Positions 31,813 through 39,823 of a stretch of DNA of 64,000 nucleotides are shown one piece after another. Positions within the stretch are counted from its first letter, which is position 1. The number at the start of each line of letters is the position of its first letter. The translations under genes and the position numbers were made by a program. Where the stretch lies: positions 4,063,001 through 4,127,000 of the forward strand of contig NZ_JAATJK010000001.1 in assembly GCF_011927785.1 (NCBI RefSeq), read 5' to 3'. Source of the DNA: Micromonospora profundi (GTDB lineage Bacteria > Actinomycetota > Actinomycetes > Mycobacteriales > Micromonosporaceae). Below the pieces are notes generated by a model. It saw only the letters and a list, made by a program, of their open reading frames with translations, was not told where the DNA came from and made no database searches.

Positions 31813-33078
31813 TCAGCAGCCGATCCGGCTGGACCCGACCGCGACGTCGTCGTACCAGAGGGTGTCGGCCCCGCCGCCGTAGCTCTCCCAGCCCAGCTTC
31901 AGGTCGGTGAGCTGCGGTCGCCAGGTGCGGTTGTACCACTGACCGTCGATGTCGTGCGTCGGTACGCCGTCCGCTGTCAGACCGGTGACGGCGGTGCCGT
32001 CCAGCCAGGTGCGGAGCTGACCGGCCGAGCCGTCGACCATGAACTCCACGCAGGTCCACCTGTTGACGGGTAGCGGCACGCTCTGCGCGACCCCGGCCGG
32101 GCTCTGCTCGGGCAGCGTCGCGTCGTCGGAGGCGCGGTTCCACTGGAGTGCGCCGTTCTGGCCGCCCAACCGCAGGTCCTTGTTGCCGTCGGCGGCGTCG
32201 GTCATCGCCAGCATCGTGGTGTGCTCGGTGGGCTGGGCGGTGGTGTGCCGCACCCAGATCCGGGCGTACCGGACGCTGCCCACGCTGCCGAGGTTCGCCG
32301 TGGACCTGACGAAGACGTGGTTGCAGTACCCGGCGGCGCCGTTGATCCGGACCGACCGGCTGCCGCTGTGCGCGGTGGTCGTGTCGATGGTGGCCGTGCC
32401 GGCGCCGGAACAGTCCGGGCTCACCACGGTCCAGTCGCCGGACGGCGTCGAGCCGGTCTGGTTCTCGAAGCCGTCACAGAGCACCGCCCCGGCGCACCCG
32501 ACGGGCGGCGGGGTCGTCGGCGGAGGCGTGGTGGGCGGAGGCGTCGTGGGCGGCGGGGCCGTGGTCGGGGGCGGCGTCGTCGGGGGCGGCGTGGTGGGCG
32601 GGGGCGTCGTCGGCGGCGGGGCCGTGGTCGGCGGTGCGGTGGTCGGGGTCGGCCCGGCGCCGTTGCACGGTACGCCGTTGAGGCTGAACCCGGTCGGTGT
32701 GCCGCCGCTGGAGCCGAACGTGCCCTGTACGCCGAACTCGGTGGAGCCACCAGCGGAAATGCTGCCGTTGTACGACATGTTGCGGGCTGTCACTGTCGAC
32801 CCGCTCTGGCTGACCGTGGCGTTCCAGCCGTTGGTGACCCGCTCGTCCCCCGCGTACGTCCAGGTGACGGTCCAACTGGAGACGGCGGTGTCGCCCGGGG
32901 AAACCTTGATGCTTGCGGTGAATCCGCCGGGCCACTGGTTGGGCGTGTAGTCGACCCGACAGCCCTGGGCGGCAGTGGCCGGGCCGGTGAGCACTGCCGT
33001 ACCTGTAGCGGTCACGGCGGCGGCCAGTGCGACGACGACCGCAAGGGTCGGTGCGGGCCGGGCGCGGAAAATCGTCAT
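31813..33078 (-). CDS. Secreted CBM2 protein with C-terminal Cip1-like domain
   Basis: This 421-residue secreted protein has a signal peptide at about residues 1-38, an N-terminal CBM2 (CRVDYTPNQWPGGF to GVPC, about 40-150), a long repeating PTTPPP linker and a C-terminal jelly-roll domain of about 210 residues starting AVLCDGFENQTG and ending LWYDDVAVG. The last domain resembles Cip1, a fungal cellulose-induced protein of the polysaccharide-lyase-like fold. The catalytic function is uncertain. The second ATG is chosen because GAAGGA precedes it, while the first, six codons upstream, has no such site. It fits a wall-degrading partner for the CE1 esterase. Confidence 0.78.
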   Translation of the reverse strand: MTIFRARPAPTLAVVVALAAAVTATGTAVLTGPATAAQGCRVDYTPNQWPGGFTASIKVSPGDTAVSSWTVTWTYAGDERVTNGWNATVSQSGSTVTARNMSYNGSISAGGSTEFGVQGTFGSSGGTPTGFSLNGVPCNGAGPTPTTAPPTTAPPPTTPPPTTPPPTTPPPTTAPPPTTPPPTTPPPTTPPPVGCAGAVLCDGFENQTGSTPSGDWTVVSPDCSGAGTATIDTTTAHSGSRSVRINGAAGYCNHVFVRSTANLGSVGSVRYARIWVRHTTAQPTEHTTMLAMTDAADGNKDLRLGGQNGALQWNRASDDATLPEQSPAGVAQSVPLPVNRWTCVEFMVDGSAGQLRTWLDGTAVTGLTADGVPTHDIDGQWYNRTWRPQLTDLKLGWESYGGGADTLWYDDVAVGSSRIGC

Positions 33079-33096
33079 GAAAGGTCCTTCTGTCAT

Positions 33097-33620
33097 CGAA
33101 CGGGACGGAGGCGGTGCGGCGGCGCCCGCCCTGCGTGGACGCGGCGCGCCACCACGCTGGGGATGCGGCGCGACACCACGCGCGGGTGTGGACGCGGCGA
33201 TGCGCTCACGATGCGGCGCGGCGATGCGCGCGCGGCGTGACGCGGCGATGCGCCACAGCGACCGGTCGGCGCGTACGACCCCATTGCCCGGCTCGGGACG
33301 GACCTGTCAGCCGCCGACGGCCCGGTCACCCGAACCCCGGCGGCGCCCGCACTCAATCTATTGACCCGTCTCGATCGGAGCAAGCGGAGAGACAGGCAGG
33401 TTTACGTATTTCCCCGCGGCCTGCCGGCACGATCCCGCTCCTGCAGGGAAGGCCACCTCATGGCGTACCCGAAGCGGACAAGAGATTCGACATCGACGAG
33501 GCCAGCACCTCACCGGCGGTGTGAACCAGCTCTCAGACAAACCGCATTTCTGAACTGACGGCGCGTGACCGCATCTGCCCAGGTAGGCACGTCCCAATTC
33601 TGCGGAAGGCGAAGACTTCG
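33097..33620. other. Intergenic region with degenerate GC-rich repeats
   Basis: No gene is supported between the CBM2 protein and the flavoprotein. The first half carries short repeats, described separately. The second half has AT-richer stretches near 33355-33420 that could hold the flavoprotein promoter, and GCGGAAGGCGAAG before its ATG. Confidence 0.5.
33115..33262. repeat. Degenerate short tandem repeats of GATGCGGCG / GACGCGGCG
   Basis: Variants of ATGCGGCG and ACGCGGCGATGCG recur at least eight times over about 150 bases, with irregular spacing. The low-complexity block lies in a non-coding stretch upstream of the secreted CBM2 gene. It may be a recombination hotspot or simply drifted DNA. 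Confidence 0.5.
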
Positions 33621-35036
33621 ATGACCTCGATCAACAATCCAGCCCAGGGCGACACCCCGATCGTGGAGGGTGCTGTCGCGCGGCTCACCGCCCAGACGGT
33701 CGGACCGGTCCTGCTCCCCGGTGACGAGGGATACGACGTCGAGTGCGAGTCGTACAACCTCGCCGTCCCCCAGCAGCCGAAGCTCGTGGTCGGTGCCGCC
33801 AACGCCGCCGACATCCAGGCCGCCGTCCGCTTCGCCGCCACGCAGAACCTGCCGGTCGCGGTGCTGGCCACCGGCCACAACGCGCTCTCCTCGGCCGGAG
33901 CGCTCCTGATCACGACCCGGCGGATGGACGCTGTCACCATCGACGCCGAGGCACGTACGGCCCGGGTCGAGGCCGGCGTCCGGTGGCACCAGGTCGTCGA
34001 GGCGGCGGCCAAGCACGGACTGGCGCCCGTCAACGGAGCGGCTCCGACGGTCGGCGCGGTCGGCTACACGCTCGGCGGTGGATTGAGCCCGATCGGGCGC
34101 ACCTTCGGCTTCGCCTCCGACCACGTACACCTGATCGAAGTCGTCACCGCGGACGGTGAACTGCGCACCGTGAACGCGACCGACGAGCCGGAGTTGTTCT
34201 GGGCGCTGCGCGGCGGCAAGGGCAACTTCGGCGTGGTCACGGCGCTGGAGTTCGCCCTCTTCCCGGTCAGCCGGATCTACGGCGGTGGGCTCTTCTTCTC
34301 GGGCGAGCAGGCGTCCGAGGTGCTCAAGACGTGGGGGCGGTGGACCGCCGGCCTGCCGGACGAGATGAACTCGTCGGTCGCGTTGTTGCAGCTGCCGCCG
34401 ATCCCCGAGGTGCCCGAGCCGCTCCGCGGTCGGCTGGTGGTGCACGTGCGGATCGCCTACGTCGGCCCGGCGGAGGAGGGCGAGCGGCTGGTCGCCCCAC
34501 TGCGCGCGATCGGCCCGACGCTCATCGACTCGGTGGCTGACATGCCCTACAGCGAGGTGGCCTCGATCCACGCCGACCCGACGAGCCCGATCCCGATCGT
34601 GGACCGCTCGGCGTTGCTGCGGGAGTTCACCCCGGAGCTTGTCGACACGATCATCGCCAAGGCCGGCCCCGGCAGTGACAGCCCGCTGACCATCCTGGAC
34701 ATCCGCCGCCTCGGCGGGGCTCTGGACCGCCGCCCGGAGCCCACGAACGCTGTCGACCTCGGAGACGCCGCCTTCAGCTTCTACGCCGTCGCCATCGGGG
34801 CTCCGGACCAGGCCGCTGCATTCAAGGAGTTCCTGACCGGTGTGGTCGACGCCATCGCGCCGTGGAGCACCGGCGGGCGGTTCGTGAACTTCCTGGGCGA
34901 CAGCGACGCCACAGCGGAGGGGATCGCGGCGACCTATCCGCCGCAGTCGCTCAAGCGGCTGGTCGAGGCCAAGCGCAGCTACGACCCGACGAACATGTTC
35001 CGGGTGAACCACAACATCGCCCCGGACCAGAACTAG
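33621..35036 (+). CDS. FAD-linked oxidase of the berberine-bridge-enzyme type
   Basis: This 471-residue protein has a PCMH-type FAD-binding domain (PKLVVGAANAADIQAAVRFA, ATGHNALSSAG with the His that usually carries covalent FAD, and VGYTLGGGLSPIGRTFG) and a C-terminal BBE segment ending RSYDPTNMFRVNHNI. Such enzymes oxidise sugars, alkaloids or aromatic alcohols. Here the usual GGHS is AGHN-like (TGHNA), so the bicovalent linkage is uncertain. No signal peptide is seen. Substrate unknown. Confidence 0.85.
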   Translation: MTSINNPAQGDTPIVEGAVARLTAQTVGPVLLPGDEGYDVECESYNLAVPQQPKLVVGAANAADIQAAVRFAATQNLPVAVLATGHNALSSAGALLITTRRMDAVTIDAEARTARVEAGVRWHQVVEAAAKHGLAPVNGAAPTVGAVGYTLGGGLSPIGRTFGFASDHVHLIEVVTADGELRTVNATDEPELFWALRGGKGNFGVVTALEFALFPVSRIYGGGLFFSGEQASEVLKTWGRWTAGLPDEMNSSVALLQLPPIPEVPEPLRGRLVVHVRIAYVGPAEEGERLVAPLRAIGPTLIDSVADMPYSEVASIHADPTSPIPIVDRSALLREFTPELVDTIIAKAGPGSDSPLTILDIRRLGGALDRRPEPTNAVDLGDAAFSFYAVAIGAPDQAAAFKEFLTGVVDAIAPWSTGGRFVNFLGDSDATAEGIAATYPPQSLKRLVEAKRSYDPTNMFRVNHNIAPDQN

Positions 35037-35044
35037 TAGCTCCA

Positions 35045-35098
35045 AGGGCACGGCCGGGCCGGGCGGCGAACACGACGCCCGCCCGGCCGCCAGTGCCC
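35045..35098. terminator. Bidirectional imperfect stem-loop
   Basis: GGGCAC-GGCCGGGC-CGGGCG pairs with CGCCCG-CCCGGCCG-GTGCCC-type sequence across a ten-base loop, with small bulges. It lies between the convergent flavoprotein and HhH genes and probably serves both. Confidence 0.65.
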
Positions 35099-35101
35099 GC
35101 A

Positions 35102-35296
35102 CTATCCCAGGCTCAGGTTGTGTTGCTCCAACGCACTCTGGATGATCCCGAGCGCCTTCGGGCCCATGCCGTGCAGTTTGGCCAGTTCGGCGCGCGGCGC
35201 CCCCGCCAGGTCCCGCAACGTCGAATATCCGGCGTTGTTGAGGGCCCGCGTCGCCGGCGCACCGATCTTCGGCAGAGTGTCGAGTGCGGAGGACAT
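35102..35296 (-). CDS. Small helix-hairpin-helix DNA-binding-type protein
   Basis: This 64-residue protein contains a tandem helix-hairpin-helix fold (LPKIGAPATRALNNAGYSTL, then LAKLHGMGPKALGIIQSAL), like the C-terminal domain of RNA polymerase alpha or DNA-repair HhH modules. No other domain is present. The ATG at 35296 is preceded by a weak AGGATC. A longer in-frame version starting upstream would overlap the peptidase gene and lacks similarity. It probably binds DNA or acts as a small adaptor. Confidence 0.75.
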   Translation of the reverse strand: MSSALDTLPKIGAPATRALNNAGYSTLRDLAGAPRAELAKLHGMGPKALGIIQSALEQHNLSLG

Positions 35297-35313
35297 GCCG
35301 CCGATCCTAAGCC

Positions 35314-37398
35314 TCACCACCGGACCTGGTCTCGCACCGGCGAGATCTGACGCGGGACTGCCGCCGACCGGGCCAGCTTCCGCCACAGGAACTCGTAGAT
35401 CAGCGCCCGGACAAAGGCCCGCTGCTCGTTGTTGGCCGCCGCGCCGTGTCCTCCCTCGACGTTCTCGTAGTACGCCACCTCATGGCCGTACTCGCGCAGC
35501 CGGGCCGCCATCTTGCGCGCGTGCCCCGGATGCACCCGGTCGTCCCGGGTCGAGGTCACGAACAGGACCGGCGGGTACGGGCGGTCACCACGGACGTTGT
35601 GGTACGGCGAGTACCCGCGCAGGTAGGCCCAGTCCTCCTGCCGGTCCGGGTCGCCGTACTCGGCGATCCAGGAGGCCCCGGCCAGCAGCCGGTGGTATCG
35701 CCGCAGGTCCAGCAACGGCACGCTGGCGACGACCGCCCCGACCAGCTCGGGGTACCGGGTCAGCATCACGCCCATCAGCAGTCCGCCGTTGCTCCCGCCC
35801 TCGATGCCGAGCTGCGCCGGGGTGGTGATCCCGCGCGCCACCAGGTCGGCAGCGACCGCCGCGAAGTCCTCGTACGCCCGGGGTCGGTTCTCCCGCATCG
35901 CTGCGCGGTGCCACTGCGGGCCGTACTCCCCGCCGCCGCGGATGTTCGCCACCACGTACGAGCCGCCCCGCGCCAACCAACCCCGGCCGACGACCCCGCT
36001 GTAGTACGGCGTCTGGGACACCTCGTACCCGCCGTAGCCGGTGAGCAGGGACGGCCCGGCGGGCGCGCTCGGATCCCCGACCACGAAGTACGGCACGCGG
36101 GTGCCGTCGTCGGAGGTGGCGAAGAACTGGCGCACCGCGTGGCCGCCGACGTCGAAGAACTCCGGTTCCCGCTTGAGCGTCTCGACCGCGCCGCCGATGT
36201 GGCCGTGCAGGAGCGCCGCCGGTCGAAGGAACCCTTCGGAGGCGAGCAGGTAGGCGTCGCTGTGGTCGGGATCGGTGCCCACGATCTCGCTGTGGTCGAG
36301 CTCCGGCGTTCCGGGCAGTGGCTCCCGCCGCCAGCCTGTCCCGTCGGGCGTCAACACCTCCAGCCGGCTCTTCACGTCGGCGAGGGTGGCGAGGATCAGG
36401 TGGTTGCGGGTCCGGGTGTAGGAGTCTAGCGCGGTGTGGGCATCGGGCTGGAACAGCACCGTCAGGTCCCGTTCGCCGGCGAGGAACGCGTCGAACCGGA
36501 CCGCGAGCAGGGCGCCCGCGGGATGGGTCACCCCGCCGACCGTCCACCGTGAACGCGGTCGGACCAGCAGCCACTCTCGGTGCGGTTGCCACTGGGCGTC
36601 CGGCGGCACGGCGATCAGGATCCGCTCGCCCGCCTCCGTCAGCAGGTAGCTCTCGCTGCGGTAGAAGTCGAGCCGGCGACCGGCGAAGTCGCGCTCGTAC
36701 CCAGGTGTCGGGTCGTGCGACGCCCACACGCACACGTCGTCGGCGCGCCCCTCGTGGACGACAGCGGCCTCGGACAGAGGTGTGCCGCGCCGCCACCGCT
36801 TCACGATCCGTGGATAGCCGGAGGAGGTAAGCGAACCGGGCCCGAAGTCGGTGGCGACGTACACGTGGTCGGCATCGATCCAACGGACGTCGCTCTTCGC
36901 CTCGGGCAGACTGAAGCCGTCCTCCACGAACGCCCGGCGCCGCAGGTCGAACTCGCGTACCACAGCCGCGTCGCCGCCGCCCCGGGAGAGGCTGATCAGG
37001 CACCGCTCGTAGCCGGGCCGCAGCACCGTGACGTCCTGCCAAACCCAGTTCTCGTCCTCGGCGGCGGCCAGGGCATCGACGTCGAGCAGCGTGTCCCACT
37101 CCGGCTCGCGCCGGCGGTACTTGTCGAGGGTCGTGCGCCGCCACACCCCGCGCGGGTGCGCCGCGTCCTTCCAGAAGTTGTAGAGGGCGTCACCGCGCCA
37201 TCGCGGCCACGGGACGCGGTCGTCGGCGTCGAACACCTGCCGGATCTCGTCCCGCAGGCCGACGAACGTCTCGCTGCCGGTCAGGGCGGCGATGGTTTCC
37301 TCATTGCGGTTCCGGACCCACAGGGCAGCGTCCGCGCCGCTGCCAAGATCTTCCAACCAGAGGTACGGGTCATCGCCCTCACCGGCCAGCGTCGCCAC
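35314..37398 (-). CDS. Prolyl oligopeptidase family serine peptidase (S9)
   Basis: This peptidase of about 694 residues has an N-terminal beta-propeller (start DDPYLWLEDL, typical of the family) and a C-terminal alpha/beta-hydrolase domain. The nucleophile motif is GGSNGG, the Asp lies in TSTRDDRVHPGH and the His in VEGGHGAAAN. No signal peptide is seen, so it should be cytoplasmic and cut short peptides after proline. The start is uncertain. GTG 37398 is listed, and a TTG at 37458 would add 20 residues. Neither has a strong ribosome site. Confidence 0.88.
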   Translation of the reverse strand: MATLAGEGDDPYLWLEDLGSGADAALWVRNRNEETIAALTGSETFVGLRDEIRQVFDADDRVPWPRWRGDALYNFWKDAAHPRGVWRRTTLDKYRRREPEWDTLLDVDALAAAEDENWVWQDVTVLRPGYERCLISLSRGGGDAAVVREFDLRRRAFVEDGFSLPEAKSDVRWIDADHVYVATDFGPGSLTSSGYPRIVKRWRRGTPLSEAAVVHEGRADDVCVWASHDPTPGYERDFAGRRLDFYRSESYLLTEAGERILIAVPPDAQWQPHREWLLVRPRSRWTVGGVTHPAGALLAVRFDAFLAGERDLTVLFQPDAHTALDSYTRTRNHLILATLADVKSRLEVLTPDGTGWRREPLPGTPELDHSEIVGTDPDHSDAYLLASEGFLRPAALLHGHIGGAVETLKREPEFFDVGGHAVRQFFATSDDGTRVPYFVVGDPSAPAGPSLLTGYGGYEVSQTPYYSGVVGRGWLARGGSYVVANIRGGGEYGPQWHRAAMRENRPRAYEDFAAVAADLVARGITTPAQLGIEGGSNGGLLMGVMLTRYPELVGAVVASVPLLDLRRYHRLLAGASWIAEYGDPDRQEDWAYLRGYSPYHNVRGDRPYPPVLFVTSTRDDRVHPGHARKMAARLREYGHEVAYYENVEGGHGAAANNEQRAFVRALIYEFLWRKLARSAAVPRQISPVRDQVRW

Positions 37399-37481
37399 CT
37401 CGCCACTATCCCGACGAACGACCGGTACGGATGCCCGGATGTCGGCATGGCGACTCAACGTCGTCCGACGTCACGCGCAGG

Positions 37482-38153
37482 TCAGCCGCGAGGCAGCACA
37501 CCCAGGAGGGTCGCGGTCAGCGCCTGCCTCAAGTGGTCCTTCATCGACAGGTGCAGCGGGGCCAGGTCGGGTTCGGCCTCGTACGCAGCCAGCAGGCTGG
37601 GTGGGGGCGTGCTGTACGCCGACAGCGCGCCGGCCATGACCATTGCCTGGAGGCTGAACAGCGTGGCGTCGCCGCCCAGCTCCGGCAGGTACTTCTCGAT
37701 CAGGGCGGTCATGGTTGTCAGGCGCTCCAGTGAGGCGCGCTTGTAGCGTGTCACGACCTCGACGGAGACGTTGTGTTCCAGGACGCTCACCTGCGCGCCG
37801 AAGAGGTCGCACATCGCCACTCGGCCGGAGAGTGAGTGGCTGAGGATCTCGGCCACCGCTGCCGCCCGCTCGGCCATGGGCAGGTTCTCGTCGACGCCGG
37901 CAGCCAACTCCCCCGCCAGGTCCGTCAGCCACTCCTGCAGATAGCGGTTCAGCAGTTCCAGCAGCACCGCTTCGCGGGATTCGAAGTAGCGCAGCACGTT
38001 CGGCTTCGCGAGGCCCACCCGGCGGCTGAGTTCGTTGAGGGTGACAGCGGCCACCGGCATCTCGTCGAGCATCGCCGATGCCGCGTCGAGGATCGCCTGT
38101 CGGCGGATCTCCCGCTGCTCTTCGGTGCGCGCCCGCTGGAAAGTCACGATCAC
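37482..38153 (-). CDS. TetR-family regulator, divergent from an SDR gene
   Basis: This 223-residue repressor has its HTH at residues 15-62 (ILDAASAMLDEMPVAAVTLNELSRRVGLAKPNVLRYFESREAV split across the helix-turn-helix) and a C-terminal TetR ligand domain. It diverges from the SDR gene at 38257 across a 33-base perfect palindrome, the obvious operator. The GTG start lies five bases after a possible -10 box TAAGCT, so its message may be leaderless. The ligand is probably a substrate of the SDR. Confidence 0.87.
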   Translation of the reverse strand: MIVTFQRARTEEQREIRRQAILDAASAMLDEMPVAAVTLNELSRRVGLAKPNVLRYFESREAVLLELLNRYLQEWLTDLAGELAAGVDENLPMAERAAAVAEILSHSLSGRVAMCDLFGAQVSVLEHNVSVEVVTRYKRASLERLTTMTALIEKYLPELGGDATLFSLQAMVMAGALSAYSTPPPSLLAAYEAEPDLAPLHLSMKDHLRQALTATLLGVLPRG

Positions 38154-38166
38154 AGCCTAGCTTAGA

Positions 38167-38199
38167 TACCGACGGTACGTTGACAACGTACCGTCGGTA
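38167..38199. promoter_or_regulatory. 33-base palindromic TetR operator
   Basis: Perfect 16-base arms (TACCGACGGTACGTTG and its complement) surround a single A at 38183. A related half-site GGTACGTTAGACACG follows at about 38229. The palindrome overlaps the -35 boxes of both divergent genes, so one bound dimer pair could silence both. Confidence 0.85.
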
Positions 38200-38208
38200 C
38201 CCTAGCGT
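38180..38208 (+). promoter_or_regulatory. Promoter of the SDR gene
   Basis: TTGACA (38180-38185) and TAGCGT (38203-38208) are 17 bases apart. The -35 box sits in the centre of the palindrome, which supports repression by the divergent TetR protein. Confidence 0.6.
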
Positions 38209-38256
38209 GGCCGCAACAAGATACTTCCGGTACGTTAGACACGTTGGGAGCCTGAC

Positions 38257-39186
38257 ATGGGCGAGAAGTGGACGACCGCGAACATTCCAGACCAACGCGG
38301 GCGGGTGGCAGTCGTGACCGGGGCCAACACCGGGCTGGGGTACGAGACCGCGAAGGCGCTGGCCGAGCGCGGGGCGTCGGTGGTGCTCGCCGTCCGCAAC
38401 GTCGAGAAGGGCGAGCAGGCCGCGGCCCGCATGAGCGGCGACGTGACAGTGCAGGCGCTGGACCTGACCTCGCTCGACTCCGTCCGGAGCGCGGCGGCGG
38501 CGCTGCGGTCCCGGTTCGACCAGATCGACCTGCTGATCAACAACGCCGGCGTGATGTACACCCCGAGGGAGACCACACAGGACGGCTTCGAGATGCAGTT
38601 CGGCACCAATCACCTCGGCCACTTCGCGTTCACCGGGCTGCTGCTGGACCTGATGCTGCCGGTGCCCGGCTCCCGCGTGGTGACGGTAAGCAGCACCGGC
38701 CACCGCATCCAGGCCGCCATCCACTTCGACGACCTCCAGTGGGAGCGGTCGTACAGCCGGGTCGGCGCCTATGGTCAGTCCAAGTTGGCCAACCTGATGT
38801 TCACCTACGAGTTGCAGCGCCGCCTTTCCACACACGGCACCACGGTCGCGATGGCCGCGCACCCCGGCGTTTCCAGCACCGATCTGGCCCGCAACATCCC
38901 CGCGGCCATCCGACTTCCGCTGACCTGGCTCGCGCCGCTGATCCTTCAGCCGCCGGCGATGGGCGCGCTGCCCACCCTGCGCGCCGCCACCGACCCCGCC
39001 GCGCTGGGCGGCCAGTACTACGGTCCCGACGGACTCAACGAGGTCAAGGGCCATCCCCGACTTGTCACCTCCAGCCCGCAGTCGTACGACGTCGCCGTCC
39101 AGCAGCGGCTGTGGGCCGTCTCCGAAGACCTCACCGGGGTGCGGTTCCCCGTCGGTCAGTCCGTCCGACCGGCCGTCACGGCGTAG
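38257..39186 (+). CDS. SDR oxidoreductase (retinol-dehydrogenase-like)
   Basis: This 309-residue short-chain dehydrogenase has TGANTGLG, NNAGVM, catalytic Ser in TVSSTGHR and YGQSK as the catalytic Tyr/Lys. The profile is that of the WW-domain-oxidoreductase/retinol dehydrogenase-like group used widely for bulky alcohols and ketones. It is the only gene controlled by the palindromic operator besides the TetR gene. Substrate unknown. Confidence 0.85.
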   Translation: MGEKWTTANIPDQRGRVAVVTGANTGLGYETAKALAERGASVVLAVRNVEKGEQAAARMSGDVTVQALDLTSLDSVRSAAAALRSRFDQIDLLINNAGVMYTPRETTQDGFEMQFGTNHLGHFAFTGLLLDLMLPVPGSRVVTVSSTGHRIQAAIHFDDLQWERSYSRVGAYGQSKLANLMFTYELQRRLSTHGTTVAMAAHPGVSSTDLARNIPAAIRLPLTWLAPLILQPPAMGALPTLRAATDPAALGGQYYGPDGLNEVKGHPRLVTSSPQSYDVAVQQRLWAVSEDLTGVRFPVGQSVRPAVTA

Positions 39187-39237
39187 ACGGGGACGCCGTC
39201 CGCGCCCCGAGGTGCTGCCCGCGCCGGCTCAGTGGCG

Positions 39238-39819
39238 TCACGGGGTGACCGCGTCCCACAGGTGCGGGTGCCGGGTCAGGTGGAGCAGCCGCTCCGCCAG
39301 CCGTCGACGGGGGAGCTTCTGCGTCGAGGCACCCCACAGGGGCGCGGTGCTCATCCCGTCCGCCGCTGCCACCACAAGCGCCAGCACGTCGGCGGGCAGC
39401 CCATCGGCGGCGAGCGCCGCGTCCCACCGTTCCGCGTCGGCCCGGGCGAGTTCGGCGACCGCCGGCAGAGTCATGAGCTGGGTGATCAGAGCCAACGATT
39501 CGCGTACGTCGGTGTCGTCATCGGCCGGCACCACCGCCGCCCGGATGTAGGCGCGGGTCAGTCGGCCGGGTGCGGTGTCCGACGGGTCCAGCGCGGCGTC
39601 GATGCTGGCATGGAAGGCGGCGAGCTGATCCCGGGCCAGCTCCAGGATCAGCTCGTCCTTGCTGGCGAAGTGGTAGATCAATCCGCCCTTCGAGACGCCG
39701 GCGAAGCGGGCGATGTCGTCCAGCGAGGCATGGATCCCCCGGGTGCGTACGGCCTCCGCTGCCGCGTCCAGCAGCGCCCGTCGGGTGTCCTGCGGTGAGC
39801 GACCGGCTGTGCGTCCCAC
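39238..39819 (-). CDS. TetR-family regulator of the MFS exporter
   Basis: This 193-residue protein has its HTH at about residues 12-60 (ALLDAAAEAVRTRGIHASLD, then GVSKGGLIYHFASKDELI) and a C-terminal TetR_C domain. It starts with GTG four bases after the exporter stop, so the two form an operon. The site ACCGAC-CA-GTCGGT before the exporter is its likely operator. The exporter substrate is probably also its inducer. Confidence 0.85.
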   Translation of the reverse strand: MGRTAGRSPQDTRRALLDAAAEAVRTRGIHASLDDIARFAGVSKGGLIYHFASKDELILELARDQLAAFHASIDAALDPSDTAPGRLTRAYIRAAVVPADDDTDVRESLALITQLMTLPAVAELARADAERWDAALAADGLPADVLALVVAAADGMSTAPLWGASTQKLPRRRLAERLLHLTRHPHLWDAVTP

Positions 39820-39823
39820 AGCG

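Noticed and set aside
32221..33240. Arg/Gly-rich plus-strand frame over the CBM2/Cip1-like gene
   Set aside because: It mirrors the Pro/Thr linker and is not protein-like.
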